This document shows positions 22,510 through 35,163 of a DNA stretch of 64,000 nt, piece after piece. A program made the translations under genes and the position numbers. This DNA comes from Gigaspora rosea (taxonomy: Eukaryota > Glomeromycota > Glomeromycetes > Diversisporales > Gigasporaceae), in NCBI GenBank assembly GCA_003550325.1, contig QKWP01001685.1, forward strand, positions 51,383 to 115,382, read 5' to 3'. A model generated the notes under the pieces. The model saw only the letters and a list, made by a program, of their open reading frames with translations, searched no databases and was not told where the DNA came from. Positions within the stretch are counted from its first letter, which is position 1, and each line of letters begins with the position of its first letter.

Positions 22510-22800
22510 AATTAATTTTGTACAAAGCTCCAGAATGAAGTATTTGAGAAAAATGAACAAACACAAAATATTTTATAGCTCCAAAGCACGACTAAGAGCA
22601 AGATTAAATACAATCCTGAAATTAATGACAGTGCTAGTTCAGGCAAAGACTCATCAGTACAGAGTGGTTTCAGTATTTCTGTTAGTTCTTCATATCTACC
22701 ATAAATATTATCAATATCTTTACTAAACTCAACTATTTTTTCTTTGTTTCTTCGGACTTAAAGAGTTTTCTTGCTGTAACATCCTGTTAGCTTGATTTTA
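22510..22800 (-). pseudogene. Decayed coding remnant, unidentified
   Basis: The minus strand is open for about 80 codons, with KIVEFSKDIDNIYGRYEELT then EILKPLCTDESLPELALSLI, followed by a hydrophobic stretch that is probably read-through into non-coding AT-rich DNA. I do not recognise the protein; the acidic, charged first half looks like real coding sequence. No start or intron could be fixed. Confidence 0.35.
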
Positions 22801-23169
22801 GAAGTTTTTCTGAAGCTAAGTCACAAAAAAATTACTAATTTATGACTTGTTTAGTAAGTAGTACAAAGATTCATAGTTTTACTATAGTTAGGCTTGGAGG
22901 CAATAGTAAACTTTGAGTTGACATCCTTTTCTATTTGCATATCTAATACTTCTCAAATTTTTGTTGTTAATAAATTGAACCCTGTATAATACTATTATTT
23001 AGAGACTTTATTTGATATCGTTTGATGGTCATGTAGTTCGATTAAGAGCAAATAATATTTTTTTGAAAAATTCATAGTAAATTTTCAAATGTGATCTACA
23101 TTTTTACTATAATTGGACACTCATATATATGAACATGTGACATATTCTCTGACTGGTACATTAGAAAAT

Positions 23170-23850
23170 AAATATAGTACAAATCTGCAAAGATCTGCAA
23201 CCCCAACAAATTTTAACAAATTCTGCAATAACTTGGATCTAGTGGTCAAAACTCAACAATTTTGGTACTATTCAATTCATCTTGATAAAGCAGATCAAAT
23301 GGCACAAAATTGTCAAGTTTTAATTGCTAGATTACAAGAAATCCTATTTAAATAAAGTTTATAAACATTGAACTATTTTGCCAACTAGTAAACCAAATTT
23401 AATAATTTTAGTACTATTGATTTCCTTTCAATGAGCCAGTTCAAATAGTACCAATGTTAAAATTGGATTACTGGTTAATGAGATATTTGCAAAAACTTTT
23501 GTGATGCAGTTCTGTACAAAAATTTAATGTTTTTTTTAAAATTTCTGCATATAACTGTGCTGCAAAATGTTTTTTGCAAATATTTTATTAACTAGTGATC
23601 TGTTTTTTGGTACTGTTTGAACTATCTCATAGTTTGATGTTTATAAAATTTATTTAAATAGGATTTTCTTGTAATCTATATGATTAAATCTTACCAATTT
23701 TGGAACTATTTGATCTGCCTCATCAAGACATATTGAATGGTACCAAAATTGTTAAATTTTGATTACTAGTTTACAAGGTAGTAAAATTTTCCAGGGTCAC
23801 AGATTTTTACAAAACTGCACCAAATTTAATTTTCATATGTAGCTCTAAAA
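23170..23850. mobile_element. ~680-bp fold-back element
   Basis: Two arms (about 23170-23380 and 23620-23850) are inverted copies sharing AATTTTGGTACTATTCAAT, AGATTACAAGAAATCCTATT and TTATAAACATTGAACTAT with moderate divergence. The centre is AT-rich. The 80-codon frame at 23113-23355 is inside the left arm and is not a gene. No clear target duplication. Confidence 0.75.
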
Positions 23851-26370
23851 AGGTAAATATAAATATAAAAAATATTTATATTATATATATATTATATATG
23901 TATGTAAATAATTTAATTTTGGTAAAAAAAATAATTATATCAAAATATTATAATTATATATTTTACTGTTTCAAAATAATTATTTTATTTTATTTATTTT
24001 AATCCTTATATAAGCATTATAAACAAACTTTGGTTTATTATTATTTATTATATTTGAAATTTATACAAGCAATTTTAGCTAATCTATCATTTAACTTGAA
24101 TAATAATTATTTATAAGCAACATGAATATATATTTTTAAAGAATCTTATATTTAGAACAAGTATATACAGTATATTGTCAACACTTTTTAAAACAACTTT
24201 AACTTCTAGTTCATATATTTGATCTCTATAAATACAATTTTTAATTGTTCTCTAAATATATATTGCTAAAAGTCTTGTACCAACAAATTGTATTTAAAGA
24301 AAGTTGATTGTTTATGATTATTATAATATATTATTTATTCAATATTAGCTATTTCTGGCATTACTATATTAAATATACCTATTGGCATATAATTTCTTAA
24401 TCTTTCTTTTATTTCTATTGAGTTTTATCTTTTAGACTAGTTGCTTTATACCATTTCAGAGAACTATTATATTAACACATCTATATTTTTTTATTTTGTT
24501 TTATTCTGATCCAAAGTCTTTTATATCTTGTATTATTATAATTAGTTTATTTAATATAATAATATAGTTTTGTTATATTGGCTAAAAACTATAAATTAAC
24601 AAAATTACTTTATATTTGTATTGAATACTATAAATTAATTTGAACTTGTATGTTTATACCCTAAGGTTACAGAATTATAACTTTTAGTTTTCTAATTTTT
24701 AATATAATATATAATTATATTAGTTCTGTTTAACTATTTAAAAATTAGTTTATGATTTAAGCCAAATTATATTGATCATTAACTGGAATTATTCTAACAT
24801 TGGCACAAAAACTATATATACTATTTATTTAATATATTTGTTTTGTAATAGTTTTCTAGTTCTATTTTACTTGTTCAAATAAATAAATTTTTGACTATTT
24901 ACTACTAAGATAATTAGTGGATGTTCAAATTTTTATACAATATTGCCTATATAATTGAACATGTTTTAATAAATATATAAAAAAAGTTGGTTTATATAGT
25001 ATAAAGGTCATTAATTTCTAACTTTAAAAAGTTAAAAAAATTAATTATCATGATATTCAAAAATTAAGTTAAATAATTTAAATATTTATATATACTATTT
25101 TTTCTTTTTTTTTAAGTATTTAGTAAGAAATCTTGCAAGCTAATTTGTTTCAAATAGGAAATATCTTAAAGATAATTATTACCCAAGAATATTATATATC
25201 TGAATATATAATTAATATAATAAGATAATTTAGGTTTATATTTATTATACTATTCTATAAAAAACTTTATTAACTTGAGTTTAATATTAATAATTATTTA
25301 AATTTTTAGATATAATATATTTAAAATTGTTGTTTGCAATATTTAGATTTTTTAAACATAGGACCAAATTTTGAAAACCAAAATAAGAAAATATAGCAAT
25401 ATTACAATGGTGCACTCTATATATAACAAAGCCTTTTAAAATAAATATCAAAATTGGAATTTTTAAAAAGAGGACTTTTGTTATTAGAGCATTTTTTATG
25501 GCTATTAGCAAAAAAAAATTCTATTTATATTAAATTATATCTGTATAAAACAATAAATTCAGTATATACACAGTACTTTTAAATTCTTCTTGAAATTTTT
25601 TGCTTGATTGACATATAATATTTAAGTTGCTACTTTTATTTTGAAATAATTATATTTAAAAATCATAAGTCTTTTTCTAAGATATGAAATAATAATATAT
25701 CTATAATATGCATATATCAAAGTTTTGTTTAATATATGAGCTAAATAAGGTATAAATTTTTTTCCTTCAATTTAATTCAATTAGTTAGTGTAATAAAGTG
25801 CCTTTTTTTATTTACAGTACAAGAATTATTATTTTCTATATTAACTGATTCTGCAACCTGATTGGTCAATATTTATATTACTATATAAATAAAAAATACT
25901 ACAAAGTAAAAGCTATATCAAATGTGGTTATATTACTGATACTTATTACTATCTAAATCTCTAATTAAAATAGACTTGTATTAAAAAAGTAATCCAAAAA
26001 CATGAGTTTTACTCTTTTCATATTTATATTAATCTACAAAATCAACTCAGATTTCATCCTGTTATAAAAAACTTTTGCAAATTTTAATACATATAATAAT
26101 ATTGCACACAATGACTCTAACTTCTAATTCTAACTAATATTATATTTAAAAAAAGTAAATTGTATGAATAGTTAAAAATTTTTTAGATAATTTCTTACTA
26201 AGCAAATTTAGTTCATTGCTTTTAATGCTAAGTTAGAGATATATACTGCAATCTGAAGTTATGTAAATTCATATATAACTATAGCTATACAAATATAGGG
26301 TTGTCTAAAGCCATGTGCAGTCATGTATTATTTTAATTATCAACTATACATCAGAGGTTGGCATGCCCAT
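23851..26370. other. 2.5 kb of very AT-rich DNA without genes
   Basis: Only A/T-dominated sequence with TATA runs. No open frame beyond about 75 codons, and that one (25287-25511) is hydrophobic low-complexity sequence. Nothing else was recognised. Confidence 0.6.
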
Positions 26371-26384
26371 CTCTGCAAATCAAA

Positions 26385-27180
26385 ATTTTTTTAAATTATA
26401 TTGAAACTTTGAGCAAAGAATTTCAATATCCTTCAAGCCAAATTTAATTAACTTTTTTTCTTTGAACTCCTTTATATTTGTAGATTTTTTAAAAAAAAAA
26501 GTTTATAGAATTTGACTTGGTAGTTTCAAGATATCTTCAAAAAATTCAAAATGTCTATTCAAAATAACCCAAATTTTTTTAAAATTTTAAGCAAAAATAT
26601 CTTCAAAACCAAATTCTATAAAATTTTTTTGGTTTAATTTTATAAATTCATAGAATTCAAAAACTTGACAGTTTCCAAGATAACTTCACTCAAAGTTTCA
26701 AAAAACTAAGCATCTGCTTCTATTTTGATAAATGCTTAGAGTTTTTCAAACCTTTGAGCGAAGTTATCTTGACAACGATCAAGTCAAATTTGATGAACTT
26801 ATGAGCGAAGTTATCTTGACAACTATCAAGTCAAATTTGATGAACTTATGAGCGAAGTTATCTTGACAACTATCAAGTCAAATTTGATGAACTTATATTT
26901 TTTAGTTTTACAAATTTATAGAATCAAACAAAAAAAAATGTTTATAGAATTTGTCTTGGTAGCTTGTCAAGATATATTTTTTAATTCTACAAATTTATAG
27001 AATCAAACAAAAAAAAAAGTTTATAGAATTTGTCTTGGTAGGTTGTCAAGATATCTTCATTAAAAGTTTGAAAAAATTTTAACACAGCTATTTTGATATT
27101 TTTGAAACGTTGAGTGAAAATATTTCACCAACTACCAAGTCATTCTTTGAATTCTACAAATACAAAAGGTCAAATAGAAA
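26385..27180. repeat. Region of short direct and inverted repeats
   Basis: Repeated words TATAGAATTTGWCTTGGTAG, TCAAGATATCTTCA and AAGTTATCTTGACAAC occur in both orientations, including two ~79-bp direct copies around 26911 and 26990. It includes the 47-bp tandem array at 26756-26896. No coding signal. Confidence 0.6.
26756..26896. repeat. Three 47-bp tandem repeats
   Basis: Units start GAGCGAAGTTATCTTGACAA at 26756, 26803 and 26850 and differ by a single base in the first unit. This is a young minisatellite within the palindromic repeat region. Confidence 0.92.
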
Positions 27181-28376
27181 ATATTGAATTTCTTTGAATA
27201 AAGGTTTCTAACAATAATGTACTAATTTTAAACAATTGAACCCTTTATTTTTTAAAATAAAATTAAGACAACATAAATTTATAATGGTTGACATATCAAG
27301 CCAGGTTTACAAAACCAAACCAATAAAAAGATTTATAAATGTTTTTTTTAAATATAAACAATTTACTCTCTAATCGAGTATTGTAATTAAACAAAATTAA
27401 GAGATAATGTTTAATAAAATTGAATAGCATCTTATATATACATTCTAAAATTTATTATACAAAATTATACATTTTTACTAATATCTTCCTCTTACAAAAT
27501 ATTACCGTCATGAAAGTCTGCATGGATATATGATCATTATATAAATCAAATGGAATATCCAGTGGTAGTTTTAATTCAGTTTGTTAAGCAAAATATCAAA
27601 TTTTTTTTTAAATAATTCTGTTATCAGTGTACTAAAACTTATCGAACTTAATTTGCTTCGATTTCTTAAGTTAATCCATATATCTTTAGAAAATTACTAT
27701 AGCCTACATTTCATATTATAAATTTATAAACTAGATTAGTTTAATATGCATTTAATAAACTTATAATAAATGAAACTTGGCATACTTTTTCTTTGAGCTA
27801 TACAATGCCTTAAGTGCAACGGCACTAGATAATTTACAAGTTCTTGAATATTTATCAATATTATTGTCTTAATAGTTCAATATTTTGAATCTTATGACAA
27901 AAATACAGAACCAAATACTTTGAAATTTTTTAATATTATTGTCATTCAAAAGAAATGCTTAAATCATACTTACATACTTATTATTTCTAATCTAGATTCT
28001 TATTTCCTCTTGTCTATCTTCCAATTATATCAGAATTACATTTTGACACTATATACGTTTTTCATGATTAAATTTCTTTAATTAAATTTAAATTTAAATT
28101 CATATAATTTTTACACACATCGACTAATTATCGAGAATAAGTTAAATTAAATAATAAATGACTATATGCGTTTTGCTTTAAGTATATAGAAGATTAACAA
28201 ACGTTCTTTATAATTACTTTTTCTCAGTCAATACAAATAAAAAACTAAATATTCATGAACAAGAATGTCTTAGTTAAATTTTAGATTAATAACATTCGAT
28301 ATCTATTAGACTTCAGTAATTTGAGACACTAATAAAAAATCAATGTTTATATACATGAACTTAGAGATTAATAAAT
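27181..28376. other. AT-rich stretch, no gene seen
   Basis: No open frame, repeat or RNA gene recognised. Confidence 0.5.
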
Positions 28377-28596
28377 GTCACAGATTATAATGAAATCGGA
28401 TTAAAATGAAATATGGGTTTCTATTTAACTTACTAAAACCCACTTATACTTGCTTAATATAAACTCTACTCTAACACTAACTTTTAAACTTAACCCCAAC
28501 CCTAAAAAATACGCATAAAAAATTTTTATTTTTTGTTTGTTAATTTTTTATAATATACATATTTCATTTTAATCAGATTCATTTTAATCTGTCACA
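28377..28596. mobile_element. 220-bp miniature inverted-repeat element
   Basis: Ends read TGTCACAGATTATAATGAAA on the left and TGTGACAGATTAAAATGAAT (reverse complement) on the right. Both continue with GGATTAAAATGAAATATG or CTGATTAAAATGAAATATG. Flanking ATAAA on both sides may be the target duplication. Non-coding. Confidence 0.75.
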
Positions 28597-28807
28597 ATAA
28601 ATAATTTTATACTCACAATTAAGATTATTCGAATAAGCTAAACTGAATTGATAAATTTAATAAGATTCAATTACTTAAGCTTAAATTGTATAAGAAATTT
28701 CTACATATGTTTAAAAGTAGGCAAAATCTAGATGTCATTTTTATTTATAACAAATAAATGCAGTAAGATTTGTAAGAAATGATTATTATTTTAATAAGAA
28801 TTATATT

Positions 28808-28920
28808 ATTAGTGATGATCTTTATATATATTCGTGAGAAATTCAGGAGCTCTATTCGATCCCCGTGCGGATCCCGCGCGAGATTGTTAAAAAAATCGGG
28901 ATTTGCCAATCACTACTAAT
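28808..28920 (+). mobile_element. GC-rich tRNA-like SINE fragment
   Basis: Against an AT-rich background, 28845-28883 is GC-rich and contains CTATTCGATCCCCGTGC, a fair match to a Pol III B-box (GGTTCGANTCC), then CGGATCCCGCGCGAG and an A-run. Outer ends ATTAGTGATGATC and GCCAATCACTACTAAT are imperfectly inverted. It could be a truncated SINE or a small inverted-repeat element. Confidence 0.4.
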
Positions 28921-29325
28921 AACTTTATGCTATTCCAATTTAAATTTATATAAAATACAATAAAATCGGAAATGGAGAATGTTTACGATTAGAAATATAT
29001 CCTTTTCATTAAGAGTTCGAATAAATGGAAGAGTGGTGTATTAATAATACAGTAATTACATTATTAATTGCACTTTATATTTAAAAACTAAGTTGGTGTA
29101 ATTTTATTTTCGTAAATAAATTAGATAATTCGTCTGCCTCACAAGAACCGAGAAAAGTTCAATTTGCGCGCATAATTACTTGATTTGGATAACCATGAAT
29201 GATTGCTCTTTTTACTAAATATTAAATTTATTAAATTTATTCTTTATACTACTTGATAATTCATAATACAAGTATTCTCGTTATTGTACACTCTATATAA
29301 TTAAGACTAATTAAAATCTTGATAT

Positions 29326-29478
29326 AGTGAAGACAGAGACGTGATTCCTGAAGAGTTAGATGATTTAGGACAAATTGAAGAGATTTTGGAAAAGTATAAA
29401 TTTTTAGTTCATCCCAAAATTTATAGAACAACTATAAATCGAAGCAATAATGAACTTTGTAATTTATTTGTAACATGA
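29326..29478 (+). pseudogene. Possible orphan exon, unidentified
   Basis: After an acceptor-like GATATAG, about 45 codons are open with EELDDLGQIEEILEKYKFLV followed by HPKIYRTTINRSNNELC, then TGA at 29476-29478. Charge pattern and composition look coding, but there is no partner exon and I do not recognise it. Confidence 0.3.
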
Positions 29479-30853
29479 TAGTACTGTAGTAGTATGTACT
29501 GACCCAGGTTTATGGCGAGTCATCCCTCGACCTGCACTTTTGTGAGCTGGGCCGGTCGATTAAAGAAGTGTTAGAACCGAACCTCTTATAAAGCATATTT
29601 CAGGCCAATAAATTGACTAAAAATCAGTTAATAGTTTACTACAAGTAGATATTCATTAGTTAGCTAATTTAGATGATAAATTACAGAATTAGCAAACAAT
29701 GAGGAAATGTTAGGGTGTCACACGGCATATTTAATCAAACCTATGTAAGGTCACTATGTAATTTTACTATGATCAATTTTTTAATCAGCGAAATTAAAAT
29801 GATTGACTAAAATATCATTTTCTTCATTTATAAAGAAAAGTACAAAATTCTGAAAGTTTCCTCTGAATACTGCGCTTCTTTTTCTAATTTCTTTTGAGAA
29901 AAATCTCTTCATAAGAACTATCTCTAAAAAGTTACGCCCGATTTTTTGCAAAAGTCTAGTAAATTTTTTTGCCTGTACTTATTGTACGAAATTTTTTTAA
30001 TAAATTATATATTCTATTAGTTGAACATCTAAAATTTACATATTAACATAAAATATTCGAACGTAACTTTGTTGTTTGACACTTTGTGACATTTTGTGAA
30101 AATTTCCAAGAAATTCCTTGTCTTTTTAATGAGTTGAATCGTTTTGAAATTTTTAATAAATATATAAAAATTATTGTTATATCGATATGTATCAGTAGTG
30201 ATAACGATTGCTTTCCTTCATGTAACATGAAAAATTTGTGATATATTAAATTCTATAGTTACCTTAAATAGTTTTGATAACTTAGTCCATTTGCTGCCCT
30301 AGTGGAATTGTTCTGATATGTTCTGTTGCATAGACAATTAATCAAACTAAAGTACTATGTGTTATAGTTTCTCAAAGAATAATTTAGTATCACTAGAATT
30401 TTGGCAAGGAATGACCTACGGCGTTCTACATATTTGGTATAGATATGGAGACTAATTCTGATCAGAAATATTGTTCCGGTCGACCGGCACAAGCGTTTTT
30501 AGGATCGACCCGGCTTATGATTTTTCCATTGCTTGTATCACTAGATAAAAATTACGTGAAATCCGATTTACGCAAAATTAAATGTTTCGTACACAATCTT
30601 AAATTGTGTACGCATCGACAACTTTCACATCAAAATTACCATAAAACCTTTATTTTGAGGTCGGCCCAAATTAAGGTTTATTTAACCCTTGCACGTTATT
30701 TTGCAGTACATAAAACTTGATTTTCAGAAACCTACACAAGAAATATTGTGACACCTAACTGGTTAAAATTACATAAATGTACGACGTACTCTACTACACT
30801 TTTCATTTTCGTTTTTATTTTTTATACTGTACCAAATTCTAAATTTTATTAAA
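29479..30853. other. Upstream flank of the F-box gene, no gene seen
   Basis: Two small less AT-rich islands with GGTCGA/TCGACC words lie at 29495-29570 and 30465-30520, but no gene is supported. The 91-codon frame at 30445-30720 has no recognisable motif. A TATA-like TTTTTTATACTG lies about 35 bp before the F-box start codon. Confidence 0.45.
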
Positions 30854-32701
30854 ATGATTAAAATGTTACCAGATGAATGTCTTTTAGAAATATTTAATAA
30901 CTTCCGTACTAATTACAGAACCTTATTCTCATGTCTTCTTGTAAGCCGACGCTGGTGTAGAATTATTATACCAATATTATGGAGTGAGCCAACAAAATAT
31001 TTTGACGATTTAAGGCTTATAAGAATATATCTTTCAGCATTAAACGTTGAAGAACAAGCTTTATTAGTTCCTTTTAAGATTAATCTTCCAAATTATCAAA
31101 AATCATTATTTGAATACTCAAGTTTTGCCACATATGTTTGTTTTTATTTGGTTGATCGAGATACGGATGGAGTTAAAAATTGGCTTTATAAAGAAGGTGA
31201 AGAAGATGATGGTGTATACGGGGATTGTATGAATGATGATTACAATTATTACGATGATCGTAGTTATTTTTTTTATGATTATCAAGAATTTAATGAGAAA
31301 GCTCATGTTGTTAAATGTTCTTTAATTTCAATGTTTTTACGAACGAGTAAGAAGCTTAAACATTTAAATATTAATGAACTTATTGGTAATAAAATTTTAA
31401 TCGAAAAACTTCATAAAAATACCACTATTACCACTTTAAAGCTTCGAATTAATAATAATTTGGAAGTAGTTGAATTATTATCAGAGATTCTTTATAAAAG
31501 TACTACACTGACTTCTTTAGACATTTCTAGAAACGCGCTTGGTTTTAAGAAATTGGAAGCATTTATAAAGGCTCTTCACAGAAACACTACATTAATTTCT
31601 TTAAATCTTGATTATAATTCTCTTTGTTCTGAGGGTGGAAAAGCATTAGCTGAATCCCTTTGTAAGAACACTACTTTGACTTCTTTGTCTATTTATGGAA
31701 ATCAACTTGGTTTGGAAGGAATAACGGCATTAGCAAAAGCCTTTTATAAAAATAACACTTTAACTTCTTTAGATATTGGAAATAACCATATTGATTTTGA
31801 AGGAGTTGAAGAGTTATCTAAGGCTCTTTGTATAAATACCTCTCTAATTTCTTTAAACCTTTCTTATAATTCTCTTGGCCCTAAATCTGGAAAAATATTA
31901 GCAAAAACACTTTGCAAGAATTCTACTCTGATTTCTTTATTTATTTCTGGTAATCAACTTGGTTCTGAGGGTCTAGAAGCATTGGTGGAAGGTCTTCGCA
32001 ATAACATCACTTTAAATACTTTAAATCTTGGAAATAATCAAATTGAAACCGGAAGGATAAAAACATTGGCAGATATTCTTATGAATAATACTTTAACTTA
32101 CTTAAATCTTTCTTATAATAGTCTTGGTTTTAAAGAATGGGAAATATTAATCGAAGCACTTTCTAAGAACACTACTCTAACTTCTTTGGATCTTTCATCA
32201 AATGCACTTAATTTTGAAGAAGGTGAAAAATCAATAGAAATGTTTTGCAAAAATACTTCTCTTACTTCCTTAAATCTTGATTGGAATTCTCTTGGCCCTA
32301 AGGAAGGAAAGGCAATAGCAAAGATCCTTTGTGAAAACAATACTCTAACTTCTTTATCTGTTCATGGTAATCAACTTGGTCCTGAGGGCGCTGAAGCAAT
32401 AGCGGAAGCTCTCTGTAAGAACACTGTTTTAACTGCCTTATACCTTGGAGATAATCAAATTGAGCCCAAAGGGATGAAGGCATTAGCAAGAGCTCTTTAT
32501 GTAAACACTACTCTGATATCTTTAGATATTAGTTTTAGTCAACTTGATTTTGAGGGTGGAAAAGCATTAGTGGATGCACTTTGTGTAAACACTACACTAA
32601 CTTCTTTAGATATTTATCATAACATACTTAGTTCCATTGAATTAAAAATATTAATAGAGACTGTTCGTAAGAATAATGCATTAGCCTTTTTAACGTATTA
32701 A
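30854..32701 (+). CDS. F-box / leucine-rich-repeat (RNI-like) protein
   Basis: Single-exon gene of 615 residues, intact. An F-box at residues 4-46 (LPDECLLEIF...CLLVSRRWCR...ILW) is the Skp1-binding motif of SCF ubiquitin ligases. Residues ~100-147 form an acidic, Tyr-rich insert. From ~165 to the C-terminus run about 15 ribonuclease-inhibitor-type leucine-rich repeats of 28 residues, with pattern NTTLTSLdIxxNxL..EGxxaLaeaL. Such proteins normally pick ubiquitination targets; the substrate here is unknown. Start choice: MIKMLPDE is first in frame and the second Met (residue 4) is equally possible. Large F-box and LRR families are known from AM fungi. A decayed extra repeat follows the stop (32745-32810). 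No signal peptide or membrane segment. Confidence 0.95.
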   Translation: MIKMLPDECLLEIFNNFRTNYRTLFSCLLVSRRWCRIIIPILWSEPTKYFDDLRLIRIYLSALNVEEQALLVPFKINLPNYQKSLFEYSSFATYVCFYLVDRDTDGVKNWLYKEGEEDDGVYGDCMNDDYNYYDDRSYFFYDYQEFNEKAHVVKCSLISMFLRTSKKLKHLNINELIGNKILIEKLHKNTTITTLKLRINNNLEVVELLSEILYKSTTLTSLDISRNALGFKKLEAFIKALHRNTTLISLNLDYNSLCSEGGKALAESLCKNTTLTSLSIYGNQLGLEGITALAKAFYKNNTLTSLDIGNNHIDFEGVEELSKALCINTSLISLNLSYNSLGPKSGKILAKTLCKNSTLISLFISGNQLGSEGLEALVEGLRNNITLNTLNLGNNQIETGRIKTLADILMNNTLTYLNLSYNSLGFKEWEILIEALSKNTTLTSLDLSSNALNFEEGEKSIEMFCKNTSLTSLNLDWNSLGPKEGKAIAKILCENNTLTSLSVHGNQLGPEGAEAIAEALCKNTVLTALYLGDNQIEPKGMKALARALYVNTTLISLDISFSQLDFEGGKALVDALCVNTTLTSLDIYHNILSSIELKILIETVRKNNALAFLTY

Positions 32702-32744
32702 TTTTTTGGGGAATCTGAGATGACAAAAACCTTTTATATAAATA

Positions 32745-32810
32745 GTGTTGCTGTTAATAATTTGAAGGCGAGAAGTTTTAGCAAAACCCTCTGTGATAAT
32801 ATAGTTCCTT
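32745..32810 (+). pseudogene. Decayed leucine-rich repeat after the F-box stop
   Basis: Some 45 bp after the stop, a short frame reads AVNNLKARSFSKTLCDNI. It resembles the repeat segment EGxxALAKTLCKNT of the gene just upstream. The gene may once have been longer and acquired an earlier stop. Confidence 0.5.
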
Positions 32811-34720
32811 TTTTTAAATATTAGCAAAAAAAAAACATAAAGGGTTGGTTATAGGAATTATAGTATTTGAAGATGTTTTTAAAAGCTTTACCTTTTTTTG
32901 ATCTTGAAACTTTAGTAAACTACATATAAATTTTTATAATGAATGACAAATAAAAATCAGAAAGAATAAATCTTTCTAGATTCGGAATAATTCGTTTTAT
33001 AATATATTATGAAAAGAATTAGATCTCTTATATATCCTTATTAGAAAACTATATGCATCAGAACGGAATTTCTAAGTTATATCTATAAATTAACATATTA
33101 TAACATAAACACCTAACCAAAGAAAATTGTGAACGAATAATTTGTAATATTTCATCGTCTGTGAAATGAATAATTACTATTAACGCAACACTTAATAAAA
33201 AAATATAAAGCTTATATTTAGTATTTCATATTCCTGATAGTTAAAATGCTATCCAAAAAAGTTTTTATAGATTATGAATAAACTTAAATCGATACTATAT
33301 GAGTTTAAAAATTGAAGGATAAGATTCCCCATTTAATTACTTGCAAGAGTGTATTTCTGATTAGGAGTTTTGGGTACCGATATTATGTATGCTTTTATAT
33401 CAATTAATAAAACGAATTAATCTAAGACAAGATACTTTTTCGATTATTCTTACCAAGACTGGATAAGCACATCTCTTAGATTATAATGCAATTTGTCCGT
33501 GTAATGATTAAATTCAATCATATATTGTGCGTTAACTTCTTTTTTGCTAAATCTTTATGAGAATGAGATTTCAAATTATTCAAGTTCATTTGACTTACCA
33601 ATGAATTTACTTTATAATCCTTAAAGTATATCATGTGTTACCTCCTTTAATAAAGCCATTAATTTTATTGACAGGATTAGAGATTGGGAATCGATGAGGT
33701 TTGAGCATTGTTTGATCACAAACTCTAGAATTTCGAGCATTGGTTGCTCGAAAATTTGAATATTCATTAAGTTTTTAAAATATCAATCCCAAGATGTTGG
33801 TATCACCCAGAAATCAGCTTGATTTGTTTTATATATTCTACGATACACTTTAAAAGTCCTATCTTTGAAACTGTGCTGAATGATTTTATTGATATTGACG
33901 AAACTTTTCTAAATGGTAAGAACAAGAACAGACTCTGAAATAAAAAAGTGTTTGACTTTTAAGTTAAGAAATCCAAAACTAGCTCTCTAATCTCCACATC
34001 AACACCAAACATTTTTCTTGATAACCTTCTCAAAATAAATAATGATTACTAAGAAGATAGTGATAAAGATGAAGTTATGGAAAATATTTGTGTTTTTAGA
34101 AGAGATTTTTTGAAAGGATTAAATTATTTATATGAAATCCGAATATATGTATAAAGGTAATACAAAAACAATAAATAAATATTTATATATTGATTAATGG
34201 GCTCTATCCTTTGCTTTATTATGTATAAATTAAAGTTAAAAAGGTTCTTACTTAAAAATGTAATTTCATATATAAAAATGAATTTTTTTTTATAAGCGAT
34301 ACATTGCACCCTATTAGATCTGCTGTAATGTGAAATCAAAACAATAAATTAATTCGTTAGCTTAGGATTAGGGTAAGGTTTAGGTTAAGGTTAGAATCAG
34401 TGTTGGAAATTAAAAAAATTTATGATTTTTGAGAACATAATTTTTTTTTATAATGTTCACATTTAAAATAAATATGCTCACAAATAAAATTTATAATAAT
34501 TAATATATAAAATTAAAAGCTTTTGAAATTACAAATATTTTACTAATATTATTTATAGCTAGTAAATTTTTTTTGAATTTAAAGTTACAAACCAGAAGCA
34601 CTCTATTTGCACTTGTATTAACATACTGTATATTGCTAAAAATAAGTAACCTCTGAAATAAGCTAGCCCTCTTTTGGTCAAAAAACTCAAAAATGTCTTT
34701 GACCCAAAAATAATCTACCT
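32811..34720. other. No gene seen; scattered coding-like patches
   Basis: AT-rich. Between 33400 and 33760 the plus strand has short open patches (for example DYSYQDWISTS and NYSSSFDLPMNLLYNP) broken by stops. They might be remains of another F-box-type gene, but similarity is too weak to claim. A GGATTAGGGTAAGGTTTAGG-like stretch at 34360-34395 is only loosely telomere-like. Confidence 0.35.
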
Positions 34721-34741
34721 CATAATCAATGATAGTTGCTT

Positions 34742-34956
34742 ATATAAACTTACTCGGAGATCAAAATATACATACTCTGACATTTTCAAAAAATCAAAGA
34801 ACTTTTTATTATTTGGCTTTTAATTTTTTGTTCAATGAAAAAATTAGAATTTTTTTAAAAAATATATTTGTAGAAATAAAAATTAGAAGTCAAATAATAA
34901 AAATTATGCCAATTTTGATGAAACTTTTAGTATATATCTTCTAAACAAGTTTGCTT
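34742..34956. mobile_element. Fold-back miniature element, copy 1
   Basis: Imperfect inverted arms begin ATAAACTTACTCGGAGATCA on the left; the right arm ends CTAAACAAGTTTGCTT. It is collinear with 38781-39008, including upstream sequence (TCAAAAATGTCTTTGACC near 34690 versus TCAAAAACGTCTTTGACC near 38680). The 71-codon frame here is not a gene. Confidence 0.65.
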
Positions 34957-34980
34957 AAGCACAAATAATCAATTTTGATA

Positions 34981-35163
34981 CTATTGAACCCCAATACTAA
35001 TCCTGCCAAAATTGATAACCTGTCAAATCTGATAATAAATTAATTTACTAAGTTAGTACCTGATATATAAATCTAATAGTTTATAATGTTTTCAAATCTG
35101 ATAACCTCTCAATACTAATACAAACCTTTTTATCATGCATATCAGTTTTGAGAGGTTCAATAG
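34981..35163. mobile_element. pogo-like miniature element, 183 bp
   Basis: Inverted ends start CTATTGAACC on both sides, bordered by TA (34979-34980, 35164-35165). Internal words GATAACCTGTCAAA and GATAACCTCTCAA match the style of the element at 13228-13389. Confidence 0.75.

Noticed and set aside
26756..26896. CRISPR-like array
   Set aside because: The 47-bp units are contiguous with no unique spacers; it is a minisatellite in a fungal genome.
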